NCBI GenBank assembly: GCA_019703815.1
Contig: AP023053.1
Coordinates: 420,995 to 484,994, forward strand
Direction: 5' to 3'
Origin: Thaumasiovibrio occultus
GTDB lineage: Bacteria > Pseudomonadota > Gammaproteobacteria > Enterobacterales > Vibrionaceae
Length of the DNA: 64,000 bases
Shown here in pieces: positions 1-9,443 of the stretch. Below the pieces are notes generated by a model. That model was not told the origin of the DNA. It was given only the letters and a program-made list of their open reading frames with translations, and searched no databases. Position 1 is the first letter of the stretch; each line of letters begins with the position of its first letter. A program made the position numbers and the translations under genes.

Positions 1-282
1 CCTCGCCCAGAGTGTGCAACGATATACGAAAAACCATTAATGGGTATGAATACCTATATAGAGGAAGGTGTTCCGCTTAGACCGAGCTTTCTGCTCCCTC
101 AACCTATGCCATTGACGGAGAAAGTCACGGTGGAACATGGCCCAGAGCGAATTGCAACCGGATGGTGGGACAACGCGGCCGTGATCCGTGATTATTTTAT
201 TGCCCGCGATGGCGTTGGCCGGTGGCTGTGGGTTTTTCGCACGCCAGATCAGCAGTGGTTCGTGCATGGCATCTTTAGTTAA
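1..282 (+). CDS. imuB: ImuB C-terminal end (partial, cut by window edge)
   Basis: The reading frame is open from base 1 and ends at TAA 280-282, so this is the tail of a longer gene. The last about 60 residues carry the pattern typical of the ImuB C-terminus: GPERIATGWW, then RDYFIARD, LWVFR and a closing WFVHGIF. ImuB is a catalytically inactive Y-family polymerase relative that bridges the beta clamp and DnaE2 in the SOS mutasome. dnaE2 follows within about 20 bases in the same direction, which supports an imuA-imuB-dnaE2 operon whose LexA-controlled promoter would lie left of the window. The catalytic and clamp-binding parts are not visible. Confidence 0.88.
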   Translation, partial: PRPECATIYEKPLMGMNTYIEEGVPLRPSFLLPQPMPLTEKVTVEHGPERIATGWWDNAAVIRDYFIARDGVGRWLWVFRTPDQQWFVHGIFS

Positions 283-303
283 CTGGGCGTGAGGTTGTTG
301 TCA

Positions 304-3300
304 ATGCGCTACGCTGAGCTTTTCTGCCAAAGCAATTTTTCTTTTCTCGAAGGCGCTTCTCATGCTGAAGAGCTGATCTTACAAGCGGATTTTTTACGTT
401 ATCACGCTATTGCGATCACCGATGAGTGCTCGATGGCGGGTGTGGTGAGAGCGTGGGCGGCTATCAAGCAGCATCAACTCGATATTAAACTCCTCGTCGG
501 CAGTGTGCTGCGATACAACGATGAGCTAGATCTGGTGTTGTTGTGCCCAACACGGGAAGCCTACGCCGAACTGTGTCGGGTGATCACTAATGCGCGCCGC
601 CGTAGTGAAAAAGGAGAATATCAGCTTTCAGAGTGGGATCTGATGTCGGTGCGTTTGTGTTTGGTGATTTGGTTGCCAAAGCAGCAAGCGTGCGATCAAC
701 ATTGGGGCGCATGGTTAAAGCGCCACCATGCATCTCGGTTATGGATAGGCTTGCAGCGCCATTTAGGGCCCGATGACTTTCACTATCAGCAACATTGCGA
801 GCAACTCGCTGCGCAGTTCGAGCTTCCAATCACTGCGTGTGGTGGGGTGTTGATGCACAACGCTGAGCGTTTACCGTTGCAGCATGTATTAACGGCAATT
901 CGTCACGGTGTGACGGTGGAGCAAGCTGGGAAGCGGTTGTTAGTGAATAGCGAGCGTACCCTGCGTTCGCGGGAAAAACTGAGCAAGCTGTTTCGCGCTG
1001 AATGGTTGGCTGAAAGTGTCCGCATTGCTGATTTATGCCAGTTTGAGCTCGGCACCTTGAGCTATGAATACCCCAGCGAGCTGATCCCCAAAGGTGACAC
1101 GCCCATGTCGTATTTACATCGCCTTGTAAAAGCAGGGGCAGATAAGCGCTTTCCTGAAGGGATACCATGCGGCATTCAAGCCACCATTGATAAAGAGTTG
1201 TATCTTATTGAGGAGATGAACTATCCGTATTTTTTCCTCACCATTCACGACATTGTGATGTTTGCGCAATCGCGCGGCATTTTATATCAAGGGCGCGGCT
1301 CTGCGGCGAACTCAATCGTTTGTTACTGCTTAGAAATTACCTCGGTCGATCCGCGTCAAATTTCGGTACTGTTCGAGCGTTTTATCAGCAAAGAGCGTAA
1401 TGAGCCGCCGGATATTGATGTCGACTTTGAGCATGAACGCCGCGAAGAAGTGATCCAATACCTTTACGAAAAATATGGCCGTGAACGTGCAGCGCTCGCC
1501 GCCACCGTGATCTCATACCGTTTTAAAAGTGCGATTCGTGATGTTGGCAAAGCGCTGGGTATTGCTGAGTCGCAATTGGATTACTTCATTAAGAACGTTA
1601 ACCGTCGTGATCGTAGCCAGAACTGGCAGGGGCAAATTGTCTCACTGGGTTTGCAGCCAGAGTCGTTGCGGGGTCAGCAGTTTATCCAGTTAGTGGACGA
1701 ACTGATGGGCTTTCCGCGGCATCTATCACAACATGTGGGCGGCTTTGTGATCGCATCGGGTCCGCTGTACGAGTTGGTGCCGGTTGAAAATGCGGCAATG
1801 GACGGCCGTACTGTGATTCAGTGGGATAAAGACGATTTAGAAAATTTAGGCTTATTGAAAGTGGACGTGTTAGCACTCGGCATTCTCACGGCCATTCGTA
1901 AGTGTTTTACCTTGATTGAACGCTGGCACGGACGCAAGTTGACTATTGCGGACATTACCCGCATGCAAGATGATCCTAAGGTGTATGACATGATTTGCCG
2001 CGCCGATACTGTCGGGGTGTTTCAGATTGAGTCTCGCGCGCAAATGAGCATGCTGCCGCGCCTTCGCCCCCGCTGTTATTACGATCTTGTGATCCAGATT
2101 GCGATTGTGCGACCTGGGCCTATCCAAGGGGATATGGTGCACCCATTTTTGAAGCGTCGAAATGGTGATGAGCCGATCTCCTACCCATCAAAAGAGGTGG
2201 AAGAGGTTTTATCACGCACCATGGGTGTGCCAATTTTTCAAGAGCAAGTGATTAAACTCGCGATGGTGGCGGCTGGCTTTAGCGGCGGGGAGGCAGATCA
2301 ACTGCGCCGCGCCATGGCCTCATGGAAGAAGAACGGACAGCTGATGCAGTTTCGCCAGAAACTGCTCGATGGCATGGCGGCACGGGGGTATCAACGTGAG
2401 TTTGCTGAGCGAATTTTCGAGCAGATCTGTGGTTTTGGTGAGTACGGTTTTCCCGAAAGCCATTCCGCAGCATTTGCGGTGCTGGCTTATACCTCGGCCT
2501 GGTTGAAGCATTACTATCCCCATGCATTTTACACTGCGTTGATGAACAGTCACCCGATGGGCTTTTACAGTTTATCTCAGCTTGTTCAAGATGCGCAGCG
2601 TCATCATTTACCAATCTATCCGGTCTGCGTCAACCATTCCGACTGGGATCACTCGGTTGTTTATGAGCAAGGACGTTATGGCGTGCGGCTAGGTATGCGG
2701 TTGATTAAGGGGATGTCGCAACACAGTGCTGAGCAAGTTGTCGCTCATCGTCCGCCTGAAGGGTATCGCCATGTGGGCATGCTGCGCCAACATCAGATCG
2801 CCGCGCGTGATATCGAACGGCTGGCATCGGCCGATGCGTTAAAAGTGTTTAATCACGATCGATTTCAAGCACGGTGGGCGTTGATGGATAACCTTGATGC
2901 GCTGCCTTTATTTCAAGGAATTGAAGAAGCGGCGCCCCAGTACGCGAATGCACCGGATCACGTCACGTCCTTACGGGAAGATTATGCCGCTACCGGTTTG
3001 AGCTTAACCCATCATCCGATCACACTCTTAGCCAACGGCGGACAACTCGGGCGCTTTACACGCCAGCGTGATTTAGTGCACTTAGCGCATCGCTCGTTAG
3101 TGACCGTCGTGGGTGTCGTGACCGGAAAACAATCGCCCGGTACAGCGGCAGGGGTGACCTTTTTCACGCTAGAAGATGACACGGGCAATATCAATGTTGT
3201 GGTGTGGTCAGGCACAGCCAAAGCGCAGCAAAAGGCTTATCTCACTGCGAAAATCTTGCGGATCAAAGGCATTTTAGAGCGCGAAGGCGATGTTATTCAC

Positions 3301-3375
3301 GTGATTGCTGGCCATTTGGAAGATATTACCCCGATGCTTGCGGGTTTGCAGACCCGCTCAAGAGATTTCCATTAA
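304..3375 (+). CDS. dnaE2: Error-prone DNA polymerase DnaE2
   Basis: A 1023-residue C-family polymerase of the DnaE2 (ImuC) type, the translesion polymerase of the SOS mutasome. It opens with the PHP-domain signature (YAELFCQSNFSFLEGASH). The polymerase active site PDIDVDFE lies near residues 369-376, with the finger region after it, and a C-terminal OB fold spans about residues 929-975. The length matches DnaE2 (about 1020-1080) rather than replicative DnaE (about 1160). A GTG at 289 is in frame, but the ATG at 304 gives the family's usual N-terminus and has GAGG upstream. It directly follows imuB and is probably co-transcribed with it. Confidence 0.95.
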   Translation: MRYAELFCQSNFSFLEGASHAEELILQADFLRYHAIAITDECSMAGVVRAWAAIKQHQLDIKLLVGSVLRYNDELDLVLLCPTREAYAELCRVITNARRRSEKGEYQLSEWDLMSVRLCLVIWLPKQQACDQHWGAWLKRHHASRLWIGLQRHLGPDDFHYQQHCEQLAAQFELPITACGGVLMHNAERLPLQHVLTAIRHGVTVEQAGKRLLVNSERTLRSREKLSKLFRAEWLAESVRIADLCQFELGTLSYEYPSELIPKGDTPMSYLHRLVKAGADKRFPEGIPCGIQATIDKELYLIEEMNYPYFFLTIHDIVMFAQSRGILYQGRGSAANSIVCYCLEITSVDPRQISVLFERFISKERNEPPDIDVDFEHERREEVIQYLYEKYGRERAALAATVISYRFKSAIRDVGKALGIAESQLDYFIKNVNRRDRSQNWQGQIVSLGLQPESLRGQQFIQLVDELMGFPRHLSQHVGGFVIASGPLYELVPVENAAMDGRTVIQWDKDDLENLGLLKVDVLALGILTAIRKCFTLIERWHGRKLTIADITRMQDDPKVYDMICRADTVGVFQIESRAQMSMLPRLRPRCYYDLVIQIAIVRPGPIQGDMVHPFLKRRNGDEPISYPSKEVEEVLSRTMGVPIFQEQVIKLAMVAAGFSGGEADQLRRAMASWKKNGQLMQFRQKLLDGMAARGYQREFAERIFEQICGFGEYGFPESHSAAFAVLAYTSAWLKHYYPHAFYTALMNSHPMGFYSLSQLVQDAQRHHLPIYPVCVNHSDWDHSVVYEQGRYGVRLGMRLIKGMSQHSAEQVVAHRPPEGYRHVGMLRQHQIAARDIERLASADALKVFNHDRFQARWALMDNLDALPLFQGIEEAAPQYANAPDHVTSLREDYAATGLSLTHHPITLLANGGQLGRFTRQRDLVHLAHRSLVTVVGVVTGKQSPGTAAGVTFFTLEDDTGNINVVVWSGTAKAQQKAYLTAKILRIKGILEREGDVIHVIAGHLEDITPMLAGLQTRSRDFH

Positions 3376-3643
3376 CCATTAGCCATTAGCCACTATAGCT
3401 GCCCTGCGGTGATGGCTCGGATTGATAAATCAGTAATATGTTGTGTGACTTCTTCGCGCATGGTGTGCCTCTGGAACCAGCATCTTGAAGCCACTTGGGT
3501 ATAGTTATAAAACGTGGCGTAAATTGCACAGTGAACAGTGGGCTGATTTAGCCGGAAATCAAAGCTGGATCGCGCGGTAAATGTGTAATTGTTGACGAAA
3601 TGCTAACAAAATTGATGATGGTGTTACTAACAAGGAGGTGGGT

Positions 3644-4564
3644 ATGGATTACCACATTAGTAAAACGCGTTTTCGCTCAGCAAGCATTGCCAACAACCTA
3701 TTGAAAGATAGTGATGTGCTGCCGGTTTGGCTGGCAGTGCCAACCAAGCCGCATCAACGTGTTGAAACCGTGTTGATTGTGCTACCCGGTTTTGGCGGAA
3801 GCGCACAGGCGTGGTTAGATGAGCTAGAAATAGCCCAGAAGTTCTGTGATTTAGCTGGAGAAAATGAGCTGGCTTTGCCGCTGATTGTGATCCCTGAAAT
3901 TCATACCCGCTTTACCTCTACGGTGTACTCAAATAATTCAGCTGCAGGTGACTGGATCGGTATGGTGTGTGACGATCTTAGTCAGCTAATTACTGAGCAG
4001 CTGGGCTATTTGCCGAAAAACAAGTGGCTGATTGGTCATAGCATGGGCGGCAGTGGCGTCTTGAATGTGGTGATGGCCAGACCGGGCTGGTTTGATGCTG
4101 CCTTTGCGATGAGCCCCGCTACACTGGAACCCAACAATGGCGCCTGGTTACGTGAGCTTTATGATGAAGGTAGAGAGGCGTTAACACAGGCCGCTCAGCA
4201 AGAAAAACCGGAAGACCACTTAGATGTATGGCGTCATTTGTGGGTTGGGTTAATGCAAGCTTTGGCACCAAACCCAGAAGCGCCGCCGTATTACTGCACG
4301 GTGCCAACAACAGATAACGAATGGCAAGCGCTTACAGATACCGCGCGTCAAGCAACAGATTTGCTGGCAGACACGCCAACGCGGAAGACGAAGTTAGCCG
4401 TCGATATTGGCGAGAAAGAGCCGGGCTTTGTCGGTACAGTCGCCAGAGTAAAAACATTAAACGAGCAAGGCGCGGACATTGCGCTGTTTACCCATTCCGG
4501 TGCGCATACGGATCAGATGGCAACAAGCCTTGATTATGTGCTGGCGTGGCTGATCTCTCAGTAA
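3644..4564 (+). CDS. Alpha/beta hydrolase, esterase-like
   Basis: A 306-residue alpha/beta-hydrolase-fold protein. The oxyanion-side motif LPGFGGSAQAW lies near residues 47-57 and the nucleophile elbow GHSMGG at residues 131-136, giving Ser133 as the likely catalytic serine. A late His (HSGAHTD, near the C-terminus) could complete the triad. There is no signal peptide, so it is probably cytoplasmic. AAGGAGGT at 3632-3639 lies 4 bases before ATG 3644; it overlaps the alternative GTG at 3638, which is therefore unlikely. It resembles the putative esterase (esterase D-like) family; the substrate is unknown. It stands alone, with a hairpin terminator downstream. Confidence 0.8.
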   Translation: MDYHISKTRFRSASIANNLLKDSDVLPVWLAVPTKPHQRVETVLIVLPGFGGSAQAWLDELEIAQKFCDLAGENELALPLIVIPEIHTRFTSTVYSNNSAAGDWIGMVCDDLSQLITEQLGYLPKNKWLIGHSMGGSGVLNVVMARPGWFDAAFAMSPATLEPNNGAWLRELYDEGREALTQAAQQEKPEDHLDVWRHLWVGLMQALAPNPEAPPYYCTVPTTDNEWQALTDTARQATDLLADTPTRKTKLAVDIGEKEPGFVGTVARVKTLNEQGADIALFTHSGAHTDQMATSLDYVLAWLISQ

Positions 4565-4598
4565 CTGTCTCAATATCAAAAAATAGGTTGGTGGAAAT

Positions 4599-4628
4599 AA
4601 AAACAGCCAGTCGAAACTGGCTGTTTTT
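4599..4628. terminator. Bidirectional intrinsic terminator
   Basis: The stem AACAGCCAGT / ACTGGCTGTT with loop CGAA is flanked by A-run and T-run. It lies between a plus-strand hydrolase gene and a minus-strand gene, so it can end both convergent transcripts. Confidence 0.9.
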
Positions 4629-4689
4629 CACTGCGTTTTAGTGGCCCGTGGCTGGCTTTATGCTTTACATCATCTAAGGTGAGGAGCGA

Positions 4690-5355
4690 TTAAAAGCCAG
4701 GTACGCTGACTGATTGAACGTTATACTCTTCTTGTTTAGGCGCATCTGGCACTTCATCCGGCACATTAACCGCAGGAATGCTTGCTGTTGACGGTACGCC
4801 GACAGGAATATCCACCGCAGGCAGGTTCACTTCAACAACCAATGGCGCTGGCACGTCTGAAGGAACATCAATCGCAGGGATCTCAGTGGTCGCAGGTTTA
4901 GCGGCTGGAACTTCAATAGCTACTGCTGGCTCTACTGCGGCTTTAGGTGCGACAGGAGCGGGCGCAGCGGGTGCTTCCACTGGAGCGACTGGCTGAGCCG
5001 GAGCTGCTGGTTGCTGAGCTGGCGCTGAAACCGGTGCGGCCGGGCGTGCTGGTGCAACCGGTGTGGTAGCGCCGGAAGCTTCTACCTTCTGGCACTGCCA
5101 ACCCCATGATTGCTGTTTTGCCGCAAACTCAGCGGCTTGCTTTTCACAGTAGCCTGCAGAGTTAGCCGCACGCCATAATGTTTGCACATCACCGCCTTTG
5201 GTGTAAGTCACATTACACGGAACGGCATTGCCGCTCGGGTACTGAACCTCGATCACGCGCAATGCGCCACCTGATTCACAACGATAGACGATATTTTCAA
5301 CTGCCATTAGTGGCAGTGATGTCAACATTGCTGCAATGAAGATCATCCGTTTCAT
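4690..5355 (-). CDS. Secreted Pro/Ala/Val-rich protein, function unknown
   Basis: A 221-residue protein with a clear Sec signal peptide (MKRMIFIAAMLTSLPLMAVE). A folded region of about 90 residues holds four cysteines (in YRCES, VPCNV, GYCEK, WQCQK), probably two periplasmic disulfides. The rest is a low-complexity tail of Pro, Ala and Val, ending with a loosely repeated unit of the type IPAxxVPxxVP seen three times (about residues 160-210). The tail could span the periplasm or bind peptidoglycan, but nothing in the sequence proves this. I do not recognise a named family. The gene is monocistronic, with AGG about 8 bases before the ATG. Confidence 0.75.
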   Translation of the reverse strand: MKRMIFIAAMLTSLPLMAVENIVYRCESGGALRVIEVQYPSGNAVPCNVTYTKGGDVQTLWRAANSAGYCEKQAAEFAAKQQSWGWQCQKVEASGATTPVAPARPAAPVSAPAQQPAAPAQPVAPVEAPAAPAPVAPKAAVEPAVAIEVPAAKPATTEIPAIDVPSDVPAPLVVEVNLPAVDIPVGVPSTASIPAVNVPDEVPDAPKQEEYNVQSVSVPGF

Positions 5356-5782
5356 TTAAAAACCTCCAATATAGGATGGCAGTCTGGCTGCGCCACACTG
5401 CTATACCGACTCAACTGAGTAAAATGAGCACATGCTCTGTTGTAAAGGACGCTCATGCCTGTTCTACATGCTATTTATTGTTATGCAGACTTTACTTGTT
5501 TTAATCTCATTGGCTAATGGTATTAAAAACGCTTGGGCACGAGGTTACAGAATCTCAACGCAATACTGACATAGATTTGGTTTGAATTTAAGCGATTAAA
5601 CAAAAAAACAATGTACAATTAAGGACTAAATGGCTAAAGTCGACTCAATATCAAAGAGTGAAGTAACAAATTGCAGAGAATGAAAAAAACATCTTCACTC
5701 ATTGTGGGTAAAAGAATAAGTATGGTCGTGTGTTACGCAATGTTTGACGACTCTGACAGATAATAATGATGGACATAGGTAT
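5356..5782. other. Divergent promoter region, no gene seen
   Basis: About 430 bases between two divergent genes. It is moderately AT-rich and must contain both promoters. I see no convincing ORF, repeat or known operator. The 5744 TTG extension of the downstream ORF is unlikely to be used. Confidence 0.5.
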
Positions 5783-6868
5783 ATGGATTCGATAACGCAG
5801 GCGGCATTGGGGGCAGTGGTTGCGGGAGCTGCTGCCGGTAAACGCTGTAATGCTAAAGTCTTGCTGGCTGGGGCAGCGCTTGGCACTTTGCCTGATCTCG
5901 ATGTGTTGATTGACTATGGTGATCCCATCAGTGATATGGTCAAACATCGCGGTTTCAGTCACTCACTGTTTGTTCTTCTGCCTTTTTCCGCGCTCTTGGC
6001 TGGGGTTTGGCAACAGCTGTTTGCGCGAGACTGGCCTTATCGCACACTATTTCAAGTGATTGCGCTTGCATTAGTAACGCATCCGCTGCTTGATTGGTTT
6101 ACCAGCTACGGTACGCAATTATTGTGGCCTATCCCGGGCGCTTATTCGCTGTCGAGCATCTTTATTATTGATCCTTTGTTTACGCTACCGCTATTAATAG
6201 CCGTTGCCGCCGCTGTTCGTTCGTCTGAACGTAAGGCATTGTATTGCACCCTTGGTGTAGCCGTATCGGCGCTCTATTTAACGTGGACGTTGGTGGCGCA
6301 ATATCAAATTCGTGCGCAGGTTGAGGACGAATTGGCCCAGCGTAATATGGCCGCTGAGCAGATCTATGTCACGCCAACCCCATTTAATAGCGTCTTGTGG
6401 CGAGTGGTGGTGCTGCAAGAAGAGACCTATGCCGAAGGCTTGGTGTCGTTTTTTGATGACAGCACTGAGATTGCCTTTATCGAGCGTCCGTTAGGTGCAT
6501 GGCCATTCGCGCATAAGCCGCCTTTACTGCAAGACCTGATCACTTTTTCCGATGGCTATATTAGCTACACTGAGAAAGACGATCAGCTCGTTGTTGCCGA
6601 TCTCAGGATGGGAATGGCAGACTTCTTGGCGTTTCAGTTTGTATTTGCCAAGCGCAATGAGTTTGATCACTGGCGTTTAAGCCCGATTGAACAGTTACCA
6701 ATGCAGGTTGGGGCGCTGCAACGGGTTCATGCTTTATTTGCTCGCCTTGCCGGCGATCAATCAATCGAGGCTGATCTATGCCGCGACTGCGATCGAACGG
6801 TGAACGTGGAGACGACAGTAGCAAGTGACGACCAGAGTTTGATGCCAGTGCAGGCTGAATTGCCGTAA
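5783..6868 (+). CDS. YdjM-like membrane-bound metal-dependent hydrolase family protein
   Basis: A 361-residue inner-membrane protein. The N-terminal part has the family pattern MDSITQAALGA, LPDLDV (about residues 44-49), HRGFSHS (about residues 62-68) and a later HPLLDW. This is the LexA-regulated YdjM / DUF457 type, often annotated as a metal-dependent hydrolase because of its conserved His and Asp residues. Several hydrophobic helices follow (about residues 70-190), then a soluble C-terminal domain that ends in a Cys-containing tail (LCRDCDR). ATG 5783 is preferred over TTG 5744 because it starts at the family's conserved N-terminus. No enzymatic activity is firmly established for the family. 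A DUF3047 gene follows 66 bases later. Confidence 0.82.
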   Translation: MDSITQAALGAVVAGAAAGKRCNAKVLLAGAALGTLPDLDVLIDYGDPISDMVKHRGFSHSLFVLLPFSALLAGVWQQLFARDWPYRTLFQVIALALVTHPLLDWFTSYGTQLLWPIPGAYSLSSIFIIDPLFTLPLLIAVAAAVRSSERKALYCTLGVAVSALYLTWTLVAQYQIRAQVEDELAQRNMAAEQIYVTPTPFNSVLWRVVVLQEETYAEGLVSFFDDSTEIAFIERPLGAWPFAHKPPLLQDLITFSDGYISYTEKDDQLVVADLRMGMADFLAFQFVFAKRNEFDHWRLSPIEQLPMQVGALQRVHALFARLAGDQSIEADLCRDCDRTVNVETTVASDDQSLMPVQAELP

Positions 6869-6934
6869 GCGATCGCCTTGAGTCGTTGCTTAAAGAATGT
6901 TGCGATGGGACAGCTGAAAAGGAAGGGGTCAACG

Positions 6935-7549
6935 ATGAAAAAGTGGTTAGTCGGCAGCGGATTGCTGTTACTCAGTGCACCGCTTTTGGCGACGATGGAA
7001 TTTAGCCCAAGTGCAATATTGCAATGGGAAGCCAAGGCTTTTGCCGGTGAAACCGATTATCGACTGCATGGCGAGCACATCCTTGCGCAAAGTAATGGCT
7101 CGGCGTCGGGATTGTTTTATGAAAACACTATCGATTTGAACGCAACGCCGGTGTTGCACTGGCGTTGGAAACCGGTGGATTTTCCCAAGGTGACTGATGA
7201 GCGCGTAAAAGGTGGTGATGACTTCGCGTTGCGCATCTATGTGGTCGCGCGCACTGGATGGGGGCCTTGGAATGTTAAAGCAATTACTTACGTGTGGTCC
7301 CAAACCCAACGCAGCGGTTATGCCTGGGACAATCCCTTTGCTGGCGATAAGGTCAAAATGGTAGCGCTGAGAGACAGCAGTGATACACCTGACTGGACGA
7401 CAGAGTCACGTAATATCCAGCAAGACTTTATGCGCTATTTTGATCTCGAAGTGAGCGAGATCTCTGCGATTGCGATCATGACTGATGGGGATAATAGCGG
7501 CTCAGTCGCGACAGGGCTATATAGCGGTTTACGTTCTGACAGTCGCTAG
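6935..7549 (+). CDS. DUF3047 domain exported protein
   Basis: A 204-residue protein with a signal peptide (KKWLVGSGLLLLSAPLLA) and one DUF3047 domain, recognised by TDYRL, SASGL, LHWRWK, DFALRIYVV, ITYVWS and the closing IMTDGDNS pattern. The domain looks like a beta-sandwich, possibly carbohydrate binding, but its function is not established. ATG 6935 was chosen because GGAAGGGG lies 5-12 bases upstream and the signal peptide starts there; the upstream in-frame codon at 6878 would add 19 non-hydrophobic residues. It lies 66 bases after the YdjM-like gene on the same strand, and a strong terminator follows. Confidence 0.88.
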   Translation: MKKWLVGSGLLLLSAPLLATMEFSPSAILQWEAKAFAGETDYRLHGEHILAQSNGSASGLFYENTIDLNATPVLHWRWKPVDFPKVTDERVKGGDDFALRIYVVARTGWGPWNVKAITYVWSQTQRSGYAWDNPFAGDKVKMVALRDSSDTPDWTTESRNIQQDFMRYFDLEVSEISAIAIMTDGDNSGSVATGLYSGLRSDSR

Positions 7550-7574
7550 CGTATAAATCGTTGAGTAAACCAAA

Positions 7575-7601
7575 GCCGATGCATGCAGCATCGGCTTTGT
7601 T
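7575..7601 (+). terminator. Intrinsic terminator
   Basis: The stem GCCGATGC / GCATCGGC is followed by TTTGTTGT, just downstream of the DUF3047 gene. The A-run on the other side may also let it serve the minus-strand gene ending at 7652. Confidence 0.88.
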
Positions 7602-7651
7602 GTATCGGGGTAAGATGTATTGCTGATATGACCAAGTTTAAGTTTAAAAGA

Positions 7652-8152
7652 TTAGCTTAGTTCGACATTCATTGACGGCTCCACTTCTTCCAACAAGCGA
7701 GTAATTTGCCATTTATCGGCTGACTCTGGGAGGCTCACTTCGAGCTTAGCGAAGAACAGCACTTGTCCAGCTTCCGGTACACCCAAACGATGGTTTTCAA
7801 TTCTGAGCACATCAATCCCTAGTCGGTCTAGCTCAGCGGTAAGGTCATGCACCAGGCCCGTGCGATCTTTGGCTTCTACATTAAGGGTCGCTTTTTCCAT
7901 TTTCAGCGGTTGCGCGTCGACGGCATCAATCACCCGAATATGGCATTCGGTAAATTGCGTTAAGGCGTGCTTTAAATCAGCATGTTGCGGTTCAGGTGCA
8001 TCTATGCGAATAATACCGACGATCTGACCATCGAGACGGTGAATTTGGCTGACTAACCATTTACCATCATGTCGGTGAGTGACTTGGGCGAGTTGATGCA
8101 TGATCTGGGGTCGATCCTGCCCCGCGAGAGTAATAGTGAATTGGGTGCTCAT
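7652..8152 (-). CDS. Double-ACT protein, glycine cleavage regulator GcvR-like
   Basis: A 166-residue protein made of two ACT domains. The first (about 5-80) starts with FTITLAGQDRPQI and the second (about 88-165) with LNVEAKDRTGLVHDL, both with the small-molecule-binding beta-alpha-beta pattern. This matches the GcvR family, regulators that bind GcvA and sense glycine in enterics. No gcv gene is close by, so the partner is unknown and the GcvR role is inferred only from architecture. It is a stand-alone minus-strand gene. Confidence 0.82.
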   Translation of the reverse strand: MSTQFTITLAGQDRPQIMHQLAQVTHRHDGKWLVSQIHRLDGQIVGIIRIDAPEPQHADLKHALTQFTECHIRVIDAVDAQPLKMEKATLNVEAKDRTGLVHDLTAELDRLGIDVLRIENHRLGVPEAGQVLFFAKLEVSLPESADKWQITRLLEEVEPSMNVELS

Positions 8153-8425
8153 AATTTCCCCCTTTATATCGGTAAATCCGAGTTATCTCGAACAGTTACG
8201 AGTGTAGCAAACAGGGTATGGGCTATCAGTGACTAGGTTCATATTCAGGGGCGAATGTACCGAAAATGACTAAAAATTGGCGAAGCTGGCGCCAAACTGA
8301 ACAGAAGTTGCTGCTTCTTGTGCCACAAAAGAGAAAGGTTTGAGATATCTGCCGCCTCAAGTACCCACACAGAGTGAAATGGTATAGAATACGGCCTTTC
8401 TTAATGCTGACTGAAGGCAATAATT

Positions 8426-8767
8426 ATGTCTGGTTTACCAAATTGTCCTGAGTGTAACTCAGAATACACCTACGAAGATCAAAGCATGTACGTGTGCCCT
8501 GAATGTGCGCATGAGTGGTCGACGACGGGTGCTGATGAAGCGCAAGAAGATGAGCGTGTGATCAAAGACTCCGTTGGTAACCTACTGCAAGACGGTGACT
8601 CTGTTACTGTTATTAAAGATTTGAAAGTGAAAGGTTCATCTCTGGTCGTGAAAGTGGGTACCAAAGTGAAGAACATTCGCCTTGTTGATGGCGACCACGA
8701 TATCGATTGTAAGATCGACGGCGTTGGCGCGATGAAACTAAAGTCTGAGTTCGTTCGTAAAGTGTAA
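8426..8767 (+). CDS. yjdM: YjdM/PhnA zinc-ribbon protein
   Basis: A 113-residue protein with an N-terminal zinc ribbon made of CPEC (residues 7-10) and CPEC (24-27), followed by the conserved SH3-like C-terminal domain ([23 protein letters not shown]). The full length matches YjdM (formerly PhnA). Its old link to alkylphosphonate use is historical, and its biochemical role remains unclear. AAGG lies about 9 bases upstream of ATG 8426. A terminator follows directly and carries the first IS200-like insertion in its T tract. Confidence 0.93.
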   Translation: MSGLPNCPECNSEYTYEDQSMYVCPECAHEWSTTGADEAQEDERVIKDSVGNLLQDGDSVTVIKDLKVKGSSLVVKVGTKVKNIRLVDGDHDIDCKIDGVGAMKLKSEFVRKV

Positions 8768-8789
8768 TTCCGACACTTATCGAAGAGGA

Positions 8790-8816
8790 AAGGACGGCCA
8801 AGGCCGTCCTTTTTTG
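8790..8816 (+). terminator. Intrinsic terminator of yjdM, IS target
   Basis: The stem AGGACGGCC / GGCCGTCCT is followed by TTTTTTG. The IS200-like copy 1 begins at the next base, so the insertion lies in the terminator tail. Confidence 0.9.
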
Positions 8817-9443
8817 TTTTCCAACCTTAAACCACCTTCTTTAGAAGGTGGTGATCGTTCTTTTGGGCTTTGCCCGAAGGACGCTCATGTTCAATATGTC
8901 CTCGTTTGTAACCAGCAAATCAAGGAGATAGAGAACATGAGCAGATATGAATCCGCCTCACATGTGTATTACAGATGCCAGTATCATATAGTGTGGACTC
9001 CGAAGTATCGCCTGAAAATACTCAAGGGTAATTTAGGTAAGGAGTTATACAGAAGCATCTACGTATACAGCAATATGAAGAAATGTAAGGTTGTAGAGCT
9101 GAACGTTCAAATCGACCATGTTCATTTGGTCGTGAGACTACCACCGAGCCTGAGTATTTCAAGCTATATGGGTTTTATTAAAGGCCGTACAGCGATTAGG
9201 TTATTCAATAAATTTCCGTATTTGAGAAAGAAAAAGCTTTGGGGTAACAAGTTCTGGCAGCGAGGTTACTTCGTTGATTCGGTAGGAATGAACGAGGAAA
9301 TTATTCGCAGATATGTCAGGCATCAAGATCGAGTGGGGAAGGAAGAAGAGGAGCGCCAAATGAAGCTAGGTATAGAGAATTAACAGTGAGCCCCCTTATA
9401 GGGGGCCATTCAAAGCCACCTGCTTTGCAGGTGGATCTTTACT
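8817..9443 (+). mobile_element. IS200-like insertion sequence, copy 1 (627 bp)
   Basis: The extent is defined by comparison with a second copy at 28343-28969: identity starts at TTTTCCAACC and ends at ATCTTTACT. A left-end hairpin (CCACCTTC TTTA GAAGGTGG, 8832-8851) and a matching right-end hairpin (CCACCTGC TTT GCAGGTGG, 9416-9434) fit IS200/IS605 ends recognised by a Y1 transposase as single strands. There are no terminal inverted repeats or target duplication, as expected for this family. Internal hairpins at 8865-8875 and 9390-9406 flank the transposase gene and may insulate it from outside transcription. Confidence 0.93.
8937..9383 (+). CDS. tnpA: IS200-type Y1 (HUH) transposase TnpA, copy 1
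   Basis: A 148-residue TnpA of the IS200 group. The HUH metal-binding motif appears as DHVHLVV (about residues 61-67), and the catalytic tyrosine lies in the RRYVRHQ helix near residue 127. Other family marks are YHIVWTPKYR, FIKGRTA and FWQRGYFVDSVG. The start at ATG 8937 has AAGGAGATA upstream and gives the normal family length; the longer frame from 8814 only reads the left-end hairpin. No tnpB is present, as in IS200 itself. The gene is intact and encodes the same protein as copy 2. Confidence 0.95.
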   Translation: MSRYESASHVYYRCQYHIVWTPKYRLKILKGNLGKELYRSIYVYSNMKKCKVVELNVQIDHVHLVVRLPPSLSISSYMGFIKGRTAIRLFNKFPYLRKKKLWGNKFWQRGYFVDSVGMNEEIIRRYVRHQDRVGKEEEERQMKLGIEN

